This document shows, in pieces, positions 29,580 through 40,300 of a stretch of DNA of 64,000 bases. Made by a program: the position numbers and the translations under genes. The notes under the pieces were generated by a model. It did no database searches and was not told the origin of the DNA. It saw only the letters and a list, made by a program, of their open reading frames with translations. Origin of the DNA: Pythium myriotylum (Eukaryota; Oomycota; Peronosporomycetes; Pythiales; Pythiaceae); NCBI GenBank assembly GCA_023091665.1, contig JALJCQ010000006.1, positions 1,178,001 to 1,242,000 on the forward strand. Direction: 5' to 3'. Within the stretch, counting starts at the first letter, position 1. Every line of letters starts with the position of its first letter.

Positions 29580-32500
29580 TTAGTTCACGTAGAAGAATGA
29601 AGAGTTACGCTGGCGGATGCCTTCGCCGCCGGATGCCACACTGCTGACACTGTTGCGATGCGACACGACGCTCGATACCTCGCTCATAACACGCCTTAGC
29701 TCGAGGCCGTCGTTCGCGTTCCGGATTTCTTCGTTAAGGTCGCCATTTAGTGGGTCGTAGAGACCGAGCAGGCACGAAAAGAATCGGTCATGGTTCACGT
29801 GCTGGAGCATCAAGCAGCACGTCGAGAAAGGGACTTTTCCCAGTGCATTTTTGTCCATGTAGCGGAAGATGATGCCCGAGTACGGCAGAAGCTCTGTCGG
29901 GTGTTTGCAAATCCACTCGGCCAGGAAAGCAATCAGGTCGGGCTCGTTCAAGTGCCCGTCCTGCTCGACGTCGTACTTGTCGAACACTTTCTTGAGTTTT
30001 TGGATGTACTCAAACTGAGATGCGCGAGCAGCTCGCGCGTTAGTAAGCTGGTGGATCTGCTTGAGACGCTGGTAGCCTGATGAGCGAATGGCTGACGGAG
30101 TCTTCTCCACCTGTAACACGAGGTATCGCAAGCAAAATGCAATATGCTCGAGGAAAACGAAGACAATAATCTGCGTCATCATCCATCGCGGCGTGCCACT
30201 CATGTTGTGGCACGATGACGGGTCCACGACTTGGGCAGGGTCGATCCAACCAAATGGCACCATTTCTCCCTGGCCGAATACATAGTTACAGTCGGTCTTG
30301 AAGTAACCCCATTGGTAGACGACGATAAACCCCATGACCACAGTGATACCGATAATGTTAGCGTACTGAAGCACCGTCGCCCACTCGCCGATTGAAGTGT
30401 CACGGCGTGGCATCGGACGCCGCTGAGCAAACAATAAGCGGAACGCATCACCACGCACTTCGAGCAAGTTGTTGAAAAACGCCGGGAAGGGCAACAGTGG
30501 CCACACAACCGTGAACATGATCACATACGAAAACTGGATACATGCATCCAAATAATCGAGCATCGGATCGAACACCGTCAGTTTAGACTCGGCAATGATT
30601 TCGTACGCAGTGTACTGGTTGCTATCATCGGAGCACGGCATGACTGGCACGTGAAAGCCCGTTTTCTGACGGACAAGTTGAACGAGGCGCTTCGCTGTCA
30701 TGTAGCGTGACTGGACCTGGGTTTGAGAGACTTCATCAGTCTTTTTCTCTGTAAATCTGCGCTTGATCTTGCCCATACACCAGGCAATGGGAGATGACTT
30801 GCGGCAAGTCATCGGGCGGCCTCGTAGCTTCCTCATTAGATAGGGCACGAGAGTCTCAAGCAGCATGTTCAAGAACTGAGTAACGACGAGAGGGGTCACA
30901 AATAATGTGTCTAGTGTGAGCTTTGTGGGGTCCCATTCGTAGGGTGCAAGCGCACTAAGGCCAGCTTGGCGAAAGTACTTGAGAAACACGTCGCCGAACG
31001 GTAGGTAGACAAACGCGATGAAGAGGAACCAAAAGAACCAGTTGCTCCACACGAACACGAAGCGGCGATGAATCAGGCGGTTCTCATGCTCAGACTTCTT
31101 GGAAAAGTTCTCCCACCCCACAAACTTTTCCGACACCCAATTGAATACTTCGAAGAACACTATGTCGATCAAGAGACCGAGGGCAATGCCTTGGATCAGA
31201 ATGTACATCCAGCGGTCCGTTCCGAGCGAAGAGTCAGCCGACTCGAAGCACGACACAAACCAAATGCACTCGTACGAAGGATTCCCCGTGTTGGCATCAC
31301 AGCTTGCGCACTGTGGTGCGTTCTTCGCGTACACGTACCATTGGATGAACGGCACAAGACAAATGCACTGAATGACAGCAGAGAGAAGCACGTAGAACAG
31401 CATCGTCACTTGAATCAGGTGGTTCTTGCGCTGCTTGGGGACCTTTTCCATCTCCTTGGTTAGCTCGTTCTTGACCCAAACGTACTGAAAGTCTGGGTTG
31501 TAGTCGTTTTTCTCGTACACCGTGTTCTTGTATTTGGCCAAGTTCCATTTCTCGATTAGAATTCGCGTCTCTCTCTCCCAGCAGACGAGAAAAGATGGCC
31601 CCCAAAACACAGCGACACCGAAACCGATCACGGAGAGGCCTTCCAGATACTGCCTCCAAACGGGGCCTTGCAAGAACCGAAAGCTCAGATAGTATCCTAC
31701 ACATAGTAGAGTGATGGGTAGCAGGTGCTTGGTGTAAATGTGCATGAAGGCGAAGAGAAATGCGACGCGTTCACCGAAATGGAGACGTAACTCCTCGACG
31801 GCCCATCGATCACTGTTACCTGATGCCGCTTTGTTCAGCCGAATGTCAAATGTACGCTTACGATACTCAGCGAAGAATTTTTTGTTGAAAGCGCGGTCAT
31901 GGAGCGGGAAGCACTGTTTAACGATGTCTTTGAGGGTGAGTTCTCGGTTGATGTCCACGAGCCAGTCCTCTTTTTCATAGTCTTTGAACGCGTTCTCAAT
32001 GATGTTGTGAGTGAGTTGCAGCTCGAGTGCGGGTGAGAAGCACATTTCCCGAATCGACTCGAGTGATTCTTCGGCAATGCGACCCGTGGCGACACCTTGC
32101 TGTATTGCTAGCTCGTCCATCTCTCGCTTGAACTCGTGCATGAGCAAAAACTTGTCTTTCTTTGGATTGATGAGGATGCAGATGTTGCGCGCAGCTTGAG
32201 CTTCGTCCTGGTCGGCTCCAGTGGCGTATATGTCGTTCTCAAGGACTGTCACCCCGAGGCCAGCCTGGATGAGGCGTCGCACGCACTTCTGCTGGAGTTG
32301 ACTGACCGTGTGATCCAGGTCGCGCCGGATCGAGGATGCCGACTTGGACGGGAACCGTTTCCGAAGGATCGAGTAGACTTCCTCTGTGTGGTGCAGTACG
32401 ATTGCGAACGTGTACTTTTGGGTCTCGTCGATAGTCACGTGGGGCGCCGCGTCGATCGTGTGACCGATGATGGTGGGAGCTGCGAGAGCGGACGAACGCG

Positions 32501-33410
32501 CCTTGAAGTTGGCCGTAAGCCGCACGTCCGAGTGGACTTCTTCCTTGTTGACGCTGCGGAAGACTGAGAGGCCTAAGAACGAATCACCAACCTCAGTAAG
32601 CACGTGGGGGCGTGCGTCCGGATCCGTGACCGAACGGCCACGGTCGTGGAGCGAACTTAGCTTGGGCCCCCCTGTAGGAGTGTTGCTGGGAAATCCGGCG
32701 GCTCCGACCACAGGCGTCTCGGACGCGAAGTAGACGTCGTACTGGTCGCGGGAGTCCACCATGCGGAGCGCCGGCCCGTTGAAGTTGTACTCGTACTGGC
32801 CTTCAACGTCCGCGTCGCCGAGAGTGACAGCCGACGTGTTTTGCGATCGCAAACGGTCGTGGCGGCGCAGCGCGTCGTTGCTGCCGGTGCTCTCGAGCGT
32901 CGGGAGGCTGTAGCGCTCCTCCTCGAACATCTCTCTCATGCTAGGTTTCTTGGTGAGGCGCATGCGCGCGGCGACGGAGGACCATATCGATGTGGTGGCG
33001 GCGGGCGTGGTGGCTGTGGACGAGGGCGTGGCGGGCGTGGCGTGGAAGGCGACGTCGGCGCTGGACATGGAGCGCGCGCTCGAGGGCGTGGGCAGCGCGT
33101 GGCTCAAGCGGCGACTGGTGGGCGTGTCGGGGGGCGTGCCGGGGAAGCCGTGTCCGGAGGCGACGAGCATGGATCCGTGGGTCTGCACGTAGGCGGCGTT
33201 GAGGTTGCGCTGGCTGCCGACGCTGACGAAGCTGAGGCGCGCGTCGGCGTCGTCGTCGCGCGGGCGCACGAGCCCGACGGCGCGCGGCTGGGCGTCCATG
33301 GCGGAGATGCGCTCGGAGATGAGCGCGGCGCGCTGCATCTCGTCCATCGAGATGGGCGTCGAGGGCACGCGGTCGTCCTGCTCATACGAGTCGCGGTCGA
33401 GCTCGCCCAT
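29580..33410 (-). CDS. Anoctamin (TMEM16)-like membrane protein with C-terminal EF-hand, 1276 aa
   Basis: Single-exon TMEM16-family protein, a Ca2+-regulated lipid scramblase or ion channel. The N-terminal 280 residues are low-complexity and Ser/Thr/Ala-rich. A cytosolic anoctamin N-domain follows (residues about 320-540, ending LHFGERVAFLFAFMHIYTKHLLP), then the transmembrane core: the WERETRILIEKWN, YEKNDYNPDF, NWVSEKFVGWENFSKKSEHENRLIHRRFVFVW and FLNMLLETLVPYL blocks typical of the family. After the last helices, about residues 1140-1165 (FDKYDVEQDGHLNEPDL) form an EF-hand loop (Asp1, Glu3, Asp5, Gly6, position 12 Asp), not part of a standard anoctamin. Start ATG 33410 is the first in frame. 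Confidence 0.92.
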   Translation of the reverse strand: MGELDRDSYEQDDRVPSTPISMDEMQRAALISERISAMDAQPRAVGLVRPRDDDADARLSFVSVGSQRNLNAAYVQTHGSMLVASGHGFPGTPPDTPTSRRLSHALPTPSSARSMSSADVAFHATPATPSSTATTPAATTSIWSSVAARMRLTKKPSMREMFEEERYSLPTLESTGSNDALRRHDRLRSQNTSAVTLGDADVEGQYEYNFNGPALRMVDSRDQYDVYFASETPVVGAAGFPSNTPTGGPKLSSLHDRGRSVTDPDARPHVLTEVGDSFLGLSVFRSVNKEEVHSDVRLTANFKARSSALAAPTIIGHTIDAAPHVTIDETQKYTFAIVLHHTEEVYSILRKRFPSKSASSIRRDLDHTVSQLQQKCVRRLIQAGLGVTVLENDIYATGADQDEAQAARNICILINPKKDKFLLMHEFKREMDELAIQQGVATGRIAEESLESIREMCFSPALELQLTHNIIENAFKDYEKEDWLVDINRELTLKDIVKQCFPLHDRAFNKKFFAEYRKRTFDIRLNKAASGNSDRWAVEELRLHFGERVAFLFAFMHIYTKHLLPITLLCVGYYLSFRFLQGPVWRQYLEGLSVIGFGVAVFWGPSFLVCWERETRILIEKWNLAKYKNTVYEKNDYNPDFQYVWVKNELTKEMEKVPKQRKNHLIQVTMLFYVLLSAVIQCICLVPFIQWYVYAKNAPQCASCDANTGNPSYECIWFVSCFESADSSLGTDRWMYILIQGIALGLLIDIVFFEVFNWVSEKFVGWENFSKKSEHENRLIHRRFVFVWSNWFFWFLFIAFVYLPFGDVFLKYFRQAGLSALAPYEWDPTKLTLDTLFVTPLVVTQFLNMLLETLVPYLMRKLRGRPMTCRKSSPIAWCMGKIKRRFTEKKTDEVSQTQVQSRYMTAKRLVQLVRQKTGFHVPVMPCSDDSNQYTAYEIIAESKLTVFDPMLDYLDACIQFSYVIMFTVVWPLLPFPAFFNNLLEVRGDAFRLLFAQRRPMPRRDTSIGEWATVLQYANIIGITVVMGFIVVYQWGYFKTDCNYVFGQGEMVPFGWIDPAQVVDPSSCHNMSGTPRWMMTQIIVFVFLEHIAFCLRYLVLQVEKTPSAIRSSGYQRLKQIHQLTNARAARASQFEYIQKLKKVFDKYDVEQDGHLNEPDLIAFLAEWICKHPTELLPYSGIIFRYMDKNALGKVPFSTCCLMLQHVNHDRFFSCLLGLYDPLNGDLNEEIRNANDGLELRRVMSEVSSVVSHRNSVSSVASGGEGIRQRNSSFFYVN

Positions 33411-34108
33411 GGGAGCGAGCGAGTCGGGAGATGGCGGCGGGTGAGCGACTGACCCTGCCCAAATACACTGGGGAAAGACAAAAAAGCTTATTAGGGCTAG
33501 GGACGAGGCACCCGGATAACTACACCTTCAGTTTGGACCAATCGCAGCAGGCGAAGAGGTCGATCACCTACCCACCGTGTCGTCAAGTCAGTCCGCAGAC
33601 GGAATGAGCTCGCCAACGGCTCGCTGGGGATGTGGGCGAGCGGCCGTCGACCCAGAGCCAATGTCGCTGGTGTTACACAAATATCACAAAGCAGAAGGAG
33701 GAAGAAGACTCGTCAGAAGACGCGACACGCGACGACGAAGGGAGTGCGCTGATGGCTTCACAGTGGTGATGATCTGGTGGTGAGGAGAATCATCCCACCC
33801 CTACCCCCCGATTAGCGGAATTTCCACCAATTGTGACATACGGCCAGAGCGTAATCAGGTGATTTACAAGCGACGGGCATTGATGTGGACCACAACGACG
33901 TAGAAACACGGGAAACGTCTTCAACTCAGGGTCAGGATGCATCCTCTGAAGAGCTCTCTCTCTCTTCCTCTTGGCCGTCTCGTCTTGTGGAGTCTGTTGG
34001 GAATGCACGAAGTGATCATGTTTCAAAGCCTCGAATCGGTTCTATAAATGGCGTTGAGCCGACCTTCAATACCGATTGCGACACAGCTGAGGGCCGTCGT
34101 GGGAGGAT
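33411..34108. other. Divergent promoter region, no gene seen
   Basis: Roughly 700 bp between the anoctamin start and the unrecognised plus-strand gene. A CCAAT box (ACCAATCGC, near 33537) lies 127 bp above the anoctamin ATG. Plus-strand frames here (such as from 33885) show no coding signature. Confidence 0.4.
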
Positions 34109-35167
34109 ATGGAGGCGGCGTCGCGCATGTACGTACGTGGCCAGGACACACCGGAGGTCTAAAGAGCTCACGTCGTTCCGAATGCAGTCGCCTCTGCTCA
34201 CTCTGCCAGCAATGCTACGGATCCGGCATGCGCGACCACGTGGCTGCCTCAGTGAGTTGGTCGTCTTGTCATCAGGCTGGCTCTCAATACATTATTGTCA
34301 TGGCATAGGACATTCTCCGATCCAGGCGCATGCTCTTAGACCGATCGTCAGATGCACGAGTCCGCGATGGGCTGGAGCTTTTCCTGGATGACATGACGCG
34401 ACAGAGCACGGATCTGAAGCACCAACAGCTTCTGAGTGTCTGCGCCTTTTGCGTTCAGGTACAGCTGCGGCTATCACGTACAATGACTTCCGTGACTCAT
34501 TGTGACCGGGCAGTTCCTGCCTCCAATGTACCAAGAAGACAAACTCGTCGACGATTTGCGTCACCAGCTCCTATCAGCGGGGACTGTTCACAATCACCAG
34601 ACGACTCTAACACGAAGAAAGACAAGCAACCTCGTAATCCAGCACCAAATACCAAGGTCTGGTATCAAATCATCCCTCCCGGTTCCCCAACCCGCTCATC
34701 CCCAGACGTATCGCTTGTTAACCGACGAGATCACGAGAGTGCTGCACCTCGATGCATCTGCCGTCCACTCCTCTCTAGGTGCCCAGTCCAATCTCATGAG
34801 CGGGGACACTATCAATGACCTCCGTCAGAAGGAAAAACTGCAGAGCGCTAGTTTTCTCGCAGCGCGAAGAGCATCTCGCGATGCCAGGCTTACCTCTGCC
34901 CAGCAGAATTGTCACATCCGTCCGGACGGTCAGTCTTTGTCGAGTGATATCAACTATTCCCGGACTGAGAAGAGGAACCTCGTGAGGGCGATCGCAAACC
35001 CTACGACTGGGGCCTCAAGTATCTACACCGGAGTGCTCATCCATCCTCCCTCGCGACCAAAGGCCCCCGGAGACCTTTCTAAAGGAGCAACAAGAGCGAA
35101 AGTGATTGTGGTGAAGCACGGCCGACATTTTAAGACAGAACTCAGGTTTCCTCTGCTCCCCAAATGA
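34109..35167 (+). CDS. Unrecognised spliced gene, about 295 aa
   Basis: Model: exons 34109..34128, 34188..34251, 34309..34458, 34514..35167 (introns 59, 57 and 55 nt; total 888 nt). Donors GTACGT, GTGAGT and GTACAG and acceptors GCAG, ATAG and GCAG are all good, and every phase joins. The product begins MEAASRI, has a Cys cluster (LCSLCQQCYGSGMRDH), then a helical segment (LELFLDDMTRQSTDLKHQQL, KLVDDLRHQLLSAG), and a long polar, Ser/Arg-rich tail with basic stretches. I know no family for it. It lies 260 bp upstream of enkurin on the same strand. The first 20-nt exon is the weakest part; the frame from 34502 to 35167 alone is the minimum. Confidence 0.45.
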
Positions 35168-35426
35168 TGAGAATTTTGTGCGCGCGTCCCTTGTGATGGA
35201 TCCGTGATGTCTTGGTCGAAAATCGGATTCGCACTTCCTGATCTCCGTTGCAGCGAAGAAGCAATATCAGAGCTAATCATGGCGACAGAAGAAAACGGCT
35301 AATGATAGAGCGCCACCCCTTCACGACCATTTGAGAACAGATCTCACCAACGATTCAGAGTACGGCTGTGCCTGTTGCAAGCACCGGGTGTCTGACGGGG
35401 ATACAAGAGGAGGAGCATTGAGCACC

Positions 35427-36310
35427 ATGCAGCGGGAGGAGTGCATTTACAACCTCATTCCTCGCATCGTCGTGGCCCCAGTGAAGCCTGAGAGATACAA
35501 GTCCAAACACGACCCCAAAGTAGCACCAACAGGAAGCACGTTCGGACTACAAGGGCAAACGCGGCTCATTGGTGCAAACGTTGGCGAAGATACCTACATC
35601 GAGAGGAGGGCGAGTGCGAAGGGTATCGGCCGCATCAGTGAGAAGCCCGACCCTAAGGGCTTCACCAAGAAGGGCGAGCGGTGCTCGACGGTGGTAGATC
35701 CATCTAAGAAGCGTAGGTCTAGTCCGTGTGGTTCTATTATGAGAGACTCGCTCACGTATCTATCGTTACAGCGAGCAAGTTTGACTACGCTGGTCCAAAG
35801 AGACCTGGCGTCGTAACTCGAGATGAGAAACCAATAATGGGGCTCAAGTCGTCCAAGAATTTCGTCACTGCTAACGCCGTTGAGGCAATCCTTGCGGTGC
35901 CGGGGAATCGAGCCCGCATGACAAAAGAGCCGCCGCAGTACCTGAAGAAAGACGATTTTGGTCAGGTTCCCAAGTATCTTAACCAAGTCAAGGACGAGAT
36001 CGAGCGCGAGAATGAGATGATCGAAGAATTCGTGCGCCAAAACCGAAACATGCTGGACGAGGATGATGGCGCGCGCGTCGAGCCAATTGACGAGAACGAG
36101 CGCAAACAGCTCATCAACGCCCTCAAAGCCAAATGGGATCACGTCAATGGCAAGTACCAGAAACTGTGCCATAATGTCGTCTTCGACACGCTCGGAAAGG
36201 TCCGACGAAAGGAGACATTCGAGAAAGAGCTCGCACAGTTGGAGAAGGACATTGAGCTATTGTCCAAAGGCCAGGTCGCAGTCGCCAAGACCCACGACCA
36301 CCGTTACTAG
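35427..36310 (+). CDS. ENKUR: Enkurin-domain flagellar protein, 274 aa
   Basis: Exons 35427..35712 and 35772..36310 (59-nt intron, GTAGGT...TTACAG; total 825 nt). The N-terminus MQREECIYNLIPR matches the enkurin start. The C-terminal enkurin domain is clear: VPKYLNQVKDEIERENEMIE, then DENERKQLINALKAKWDHVN, YQKLCHNVVFDTLGKVRRKE and the terminal LEKDIELLSKG. Enkurin is a microtubule-associated axonemal protein conserved in flagellated eukaryotes. Its presence fits an oomycete with flagellated zoospores, and it should be expressed at sporulation. Length is close to animal enkurin (about 256 aa). Confidence 0.9.
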
Positions 36311-36371
36311 TCATACAGCTTCACACGAGCATTCGTAACACGGCAACACTAAAATTTATACCGTCGTTCAC

Positions 36372-37125
36372 TCACGCTTGTACAGGTGGAGCACCGTTGG
36401 TAGCAATCTTTTCAATTGCGTTTGTCGCACCCTGTAGACGATACACAAGGTCTCGCAGACCTTCGACCGAGCACGAGAACGTGAGATCCCTCATCGGACC
36501 CAGAGGTGGCTGAATCTTGAGAGTCACAAAGTACAGAGGTTCATGCACATTGCCCTGGGAGCTCGACCGGAGCACATAGTCAAGGCGCCACGAGACGTCC
36601 ACCACATGGGCAAAGTCAAAGCCTGCTCCGAGAAAAAACGAAGAGCTGTGGGTATGTATCGCGCCGCCTAGATGAGCGGATCAGATACGTACTCCTTGCG
36701 CGCAGATCGGCGCGGATTCGGGCCACATGGGGCGCTAGCAGTGGCAGCAGTTTGGCCAGCAGCGCCTCATCATCCACTCCGCAGCTGACTACGACCTGGC
36801 TGGCGTATCGCATCTACGCGTCAGTACTCTCCGTCTCGCATGCTCGACTCGATTTTCCGCACCGAATCGGCATCAGTGGCTCCGAGGCGTCGCGAGCACA
36901 GCGCGCGAGCAGGCAGACGACCGCAGCGAGCGCCTCGTCGCGGCCGTGGTCTGTCGGCGGCGCGTCGTCGGCTCCCGACGGCGTCTGCAGCCGCCGCGCG
37001 GCCGCGTCCACGAGCGCGCGCAGCTCGCTCTCGTCCACGCGGCGCAGCGCGTCGACGGCGCCGCGCGGCAGCACGCGCGCCAGGTCCAGCGCCGCGAGCG
37101 CGAGGTCGCTGCTGCCGACGGCCAT
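36372..37125 (-). CDS. COMM-domain protein, 206 aa, three exons
   Basis: Exons 36863..37125, 36693..36799, 36372..36622 (introns 63 and 70 nt; total 621 nt). The C-terminal COMM domain is recognised from VVDVSWRLDYVLRSSS, LYFVTLKIQPP and LTFSCSVEGLRDLVYRLQGA; the helical N-terminal half contains LRALVDAAARRL and ALLAKLLPLLAPHVARIRADL. COMMD proteins assemble with CCDC22 and CCDC93 into the Commander complex, which supports endosomal recycling and NF-kB/cullin regulation in animals. Which of the ten COMMD paralogs this is cannot be settled by eye. It faces the E4 ligase gene head to head, with about 215 bp between starts. Confidence 0.8.
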
Positions 37126-37340
37126 TGGTGGCTTGTTCTCTTGGGAAGATCTCTCGCCCGCCTGTCTCTCGCCGAGGCCCAGCCGCCTGAGTCACGCACT
37201 GTGCTCCCTCTGTATCCGCATATGTGACGTCGTGGGCCCTGCGCTGGCCGCTAAAAGAGAGTTCTTGTCGCCACTTCATGGCGCTACTTCATCCCAGAAC
37301 TCACTTGATGTCCGTGTCCCGCAGCAGAGACCAAGTCCCC

Positions 37341-40300
37341 ATGCTTCCGTGGCGCCGCGCGCCGCCCGCGCCGCCGCCGCCGCCGCCGCCGCCGCTCGCG
37401 CCGCTCGACCGCCAGCAGCGCGCGGCCGCCGCCGTGCTGCGCGTGCACGCGCTCTCGGCCGCGCTGCGCTTCGAGCCCCTCGCGCCGCTGCGCGTCGACG
37501 CCGCGCGCTGGTGGGACGAGCTCCGCCAGCAGAGCAGCGCCGCCGTGCAGACGCGCCACTCGCGCAAGCGCCGCCTCCAGCCGCGCAACGAAGCGACCCG
37601 AGACGCCGACGACGACCACGAGCTGCTCGTCGAGACGCTCCTGCGCGTGCTCCACAGCGCCGCGCTCTGGACCCAGCGAGACGACGCGCGCGACCCCGAG
37701 CTCCGAGAGCTGCTCGACGACATCCGCGACGCCATCGGAGACGTCGGCGCCATGCTGCTCGACGCCTGGCGACGCATAGGCAACCAAGGACCCGACGCCG
37801 ACGCCAAGTGCGCCGTCGACGTCGTCAACGTGCTGCTTCAGGTGGACCGCCGAGTCGGCGCCTTCCACGCCTTCCACGACCACAAGCTCTGCGCGTCGAC
37901 AGCCCAGCGCCTCTTCCGCGCAGCGCCCGCGTGGTCCTGCTCCCGCTGCGAGCGGGCGTGGGAGACCCACGGCGCCACCGCGCCCGTGCTCGTCTTTTCA
38001 TGCGCCGCCTGCGCCTTCACTATCTGCCGGGAGTGCTACACGCGCGTCCCGAACGCCTCGGTCGAGCTCCAGGCGCTCGCGCTCGCGAGAGAAGCCTTCC
38101 AGCCGCTCCAAGCGCAGTGGTTCCTGCCGCTCGCGATGAGACGACTTCTCGAGCAGGATCGCGAACTCTTCTCGACGCTCGCGCCCAAAATCGCCGTCGC
38201 TGCGCGTGGCCGTTTGCACGATCTCCTGCTGTATCGGTCAGACGAGATGGTGCCAATGATGGAGATGGTGCTCGAACTCTTCTCCATTCCCGAGTTCCCC
38301 CGCATCTTCATTGATAAAGAGCCACAAATGTGGCTTCCCGTGTACATCTCGAGCGCGAAGCTGCGCCTCCACACTTTTCTCGGACCACTCATGTGGTGGA
38401 CTAGCATGAGTGATGAGCCAGGCGAGATCAACTTGACGCCTGATGGACGGCGAGATGGGTCGGCCATGGCACTAACGCTACAGTGGCACGAAGGGTACCG
38501 AATCCTCAGGAATAAGCTCGCCCGGCTGTTTGAGATCCTCCTTGACGACAACGCACAAGACCCCTATGTTGTAGATGCCACACTCACGTACCTCGCGACG
38601 ACCATTGTATGCTTCCAGTCCTATCGCAGCAGCGGATCGGGTAACGATGACTTGTACGACGGATATTTAGTCAATATCAGCTCGGCGCTAGTCCATGTAG
38701 CTCTGCCGATGCTGTCGAAGAACCGTGAGGCTCTCCAGGCCACTTACCACGAAGGCTTTGTATCGCGACGAGTATACCATCACAAAGTCGAGCCTCTTCG
38801 CAAACCAAGTTCAGAGGACGAAACAGCTCTGCGAGCCGCCGATGACGAGCGTGTGAAGCACGCTGATACGGAGATGAGTGAGAAGCGCAAGTCAGGAAAA
38901 GTACCAGCAGCTGAGTTCTACTACCCGCACAACTCGAAACACTTCGGAGTGCTGTGTGACTTTTGTAATGGGGCAGATTTTGTCGGACTCCGATACAAGT
39001 GTGCGATCTGTGACGACGCGGACATCTGTGCAAGCTGCTACGATGACTTCAGTCGGCGCCCTGTACAAGACGAAGCCGTACAAGAAGCACAGCGAGCGCA
39101 ACACCCGGACCAGTTCCACTGCACCGACCACGTGTTCCTACGACTGGACGTCCCCGTGCCGCTTATCGCTGCCAACCACTATGACCCATTTGAGTGCGAC
39201 TTAAAGGCACTCCTTTACAAAGAAGGCGCCGAAGACGACAGGGAGAGAGATACAGCAGATACCATCTCACAGGAACTTATTTGCGCAGACTGCGGCGTGC
39301 ACCTAGACTCCTTTGATGTCTACTACCGGTGCTCTAACTGCATTGATCCTCGTTTCGTATGCCCGCATTGCTTAGAGCAAGAAGAGCAATACCACGACCC
39401 AAATCGAGTCCACTTGCCTGGGCACGTGTATATGGGAATCCCACGACCCTGGCGCAAGCACTTTAATCCTCGAGGCACAGGTCTGCTAAGTCGAGGCTTG
39501 GTGTATCCAGCGTGTATCTACCCTCGGGAACGATTCAACACAGCAACTGAGTTGTTGTATATGACCGTGGAGTCCCTTCACGTCGGCCCTCTGCATGCGT
39601 TGTCTAAGCTAATGACGGTTGTCAAAGAGACCCATGAATTGCGCTCTTTCTGTGCCTGCGAAGAGCAACGTGTCGAATACGAAAGGCTTCAGCAGCACTT
39701 GCGAGGGCCCGGAGGTCGACGCCCAAAGCTGTCAGCTCACTACGCAGCAAGCCAAGCCCGTCTTGCAGACCTCGCGGCAACGCGATTGATGTCCGAGATG
39801 CACTTGTTGGAGACCTCGAATGTGATCGATTGGATTGCATTCTACTCCGGGACTTGCCGCTGGCTGTTGGAGATTGCCTCCACCACACAGAATGCTTTCA
39901 AAACTATTGTGACGCAGTTCTCGAGTGCTTTCAGTTCTTTTCCAGAACATTTCTTCTTCGATTTGTGTGACATCGTTCATGTGCTGACGTTGGATGGCAC
40001 TACAAGCAATGGTGGAGGGACCGGCGGAGTGGACTACCAAAAAGCGTTCGCCGAAGAAACCCAAAGCCCCCAGATTCTCGAACCGATTTTTGTCATGCTC
40101 GTGCAACTCATCGCGACGCGGAAGTGCACTAGGAACCCACATTTGAGGGTGCAAGCAGCCAAGGCGATGTCATCCCTTCTGGGATTCTACGCCAAAACCA
40201 ATGCACTTGTCGTCGTTCTGCGTAAGGTTTTCCACCGATGCCTCGTCCTCCGTGACTCAGCTGTCCGGGCGGTGCTGCAGTTTCACGAGGATATGGAAGG

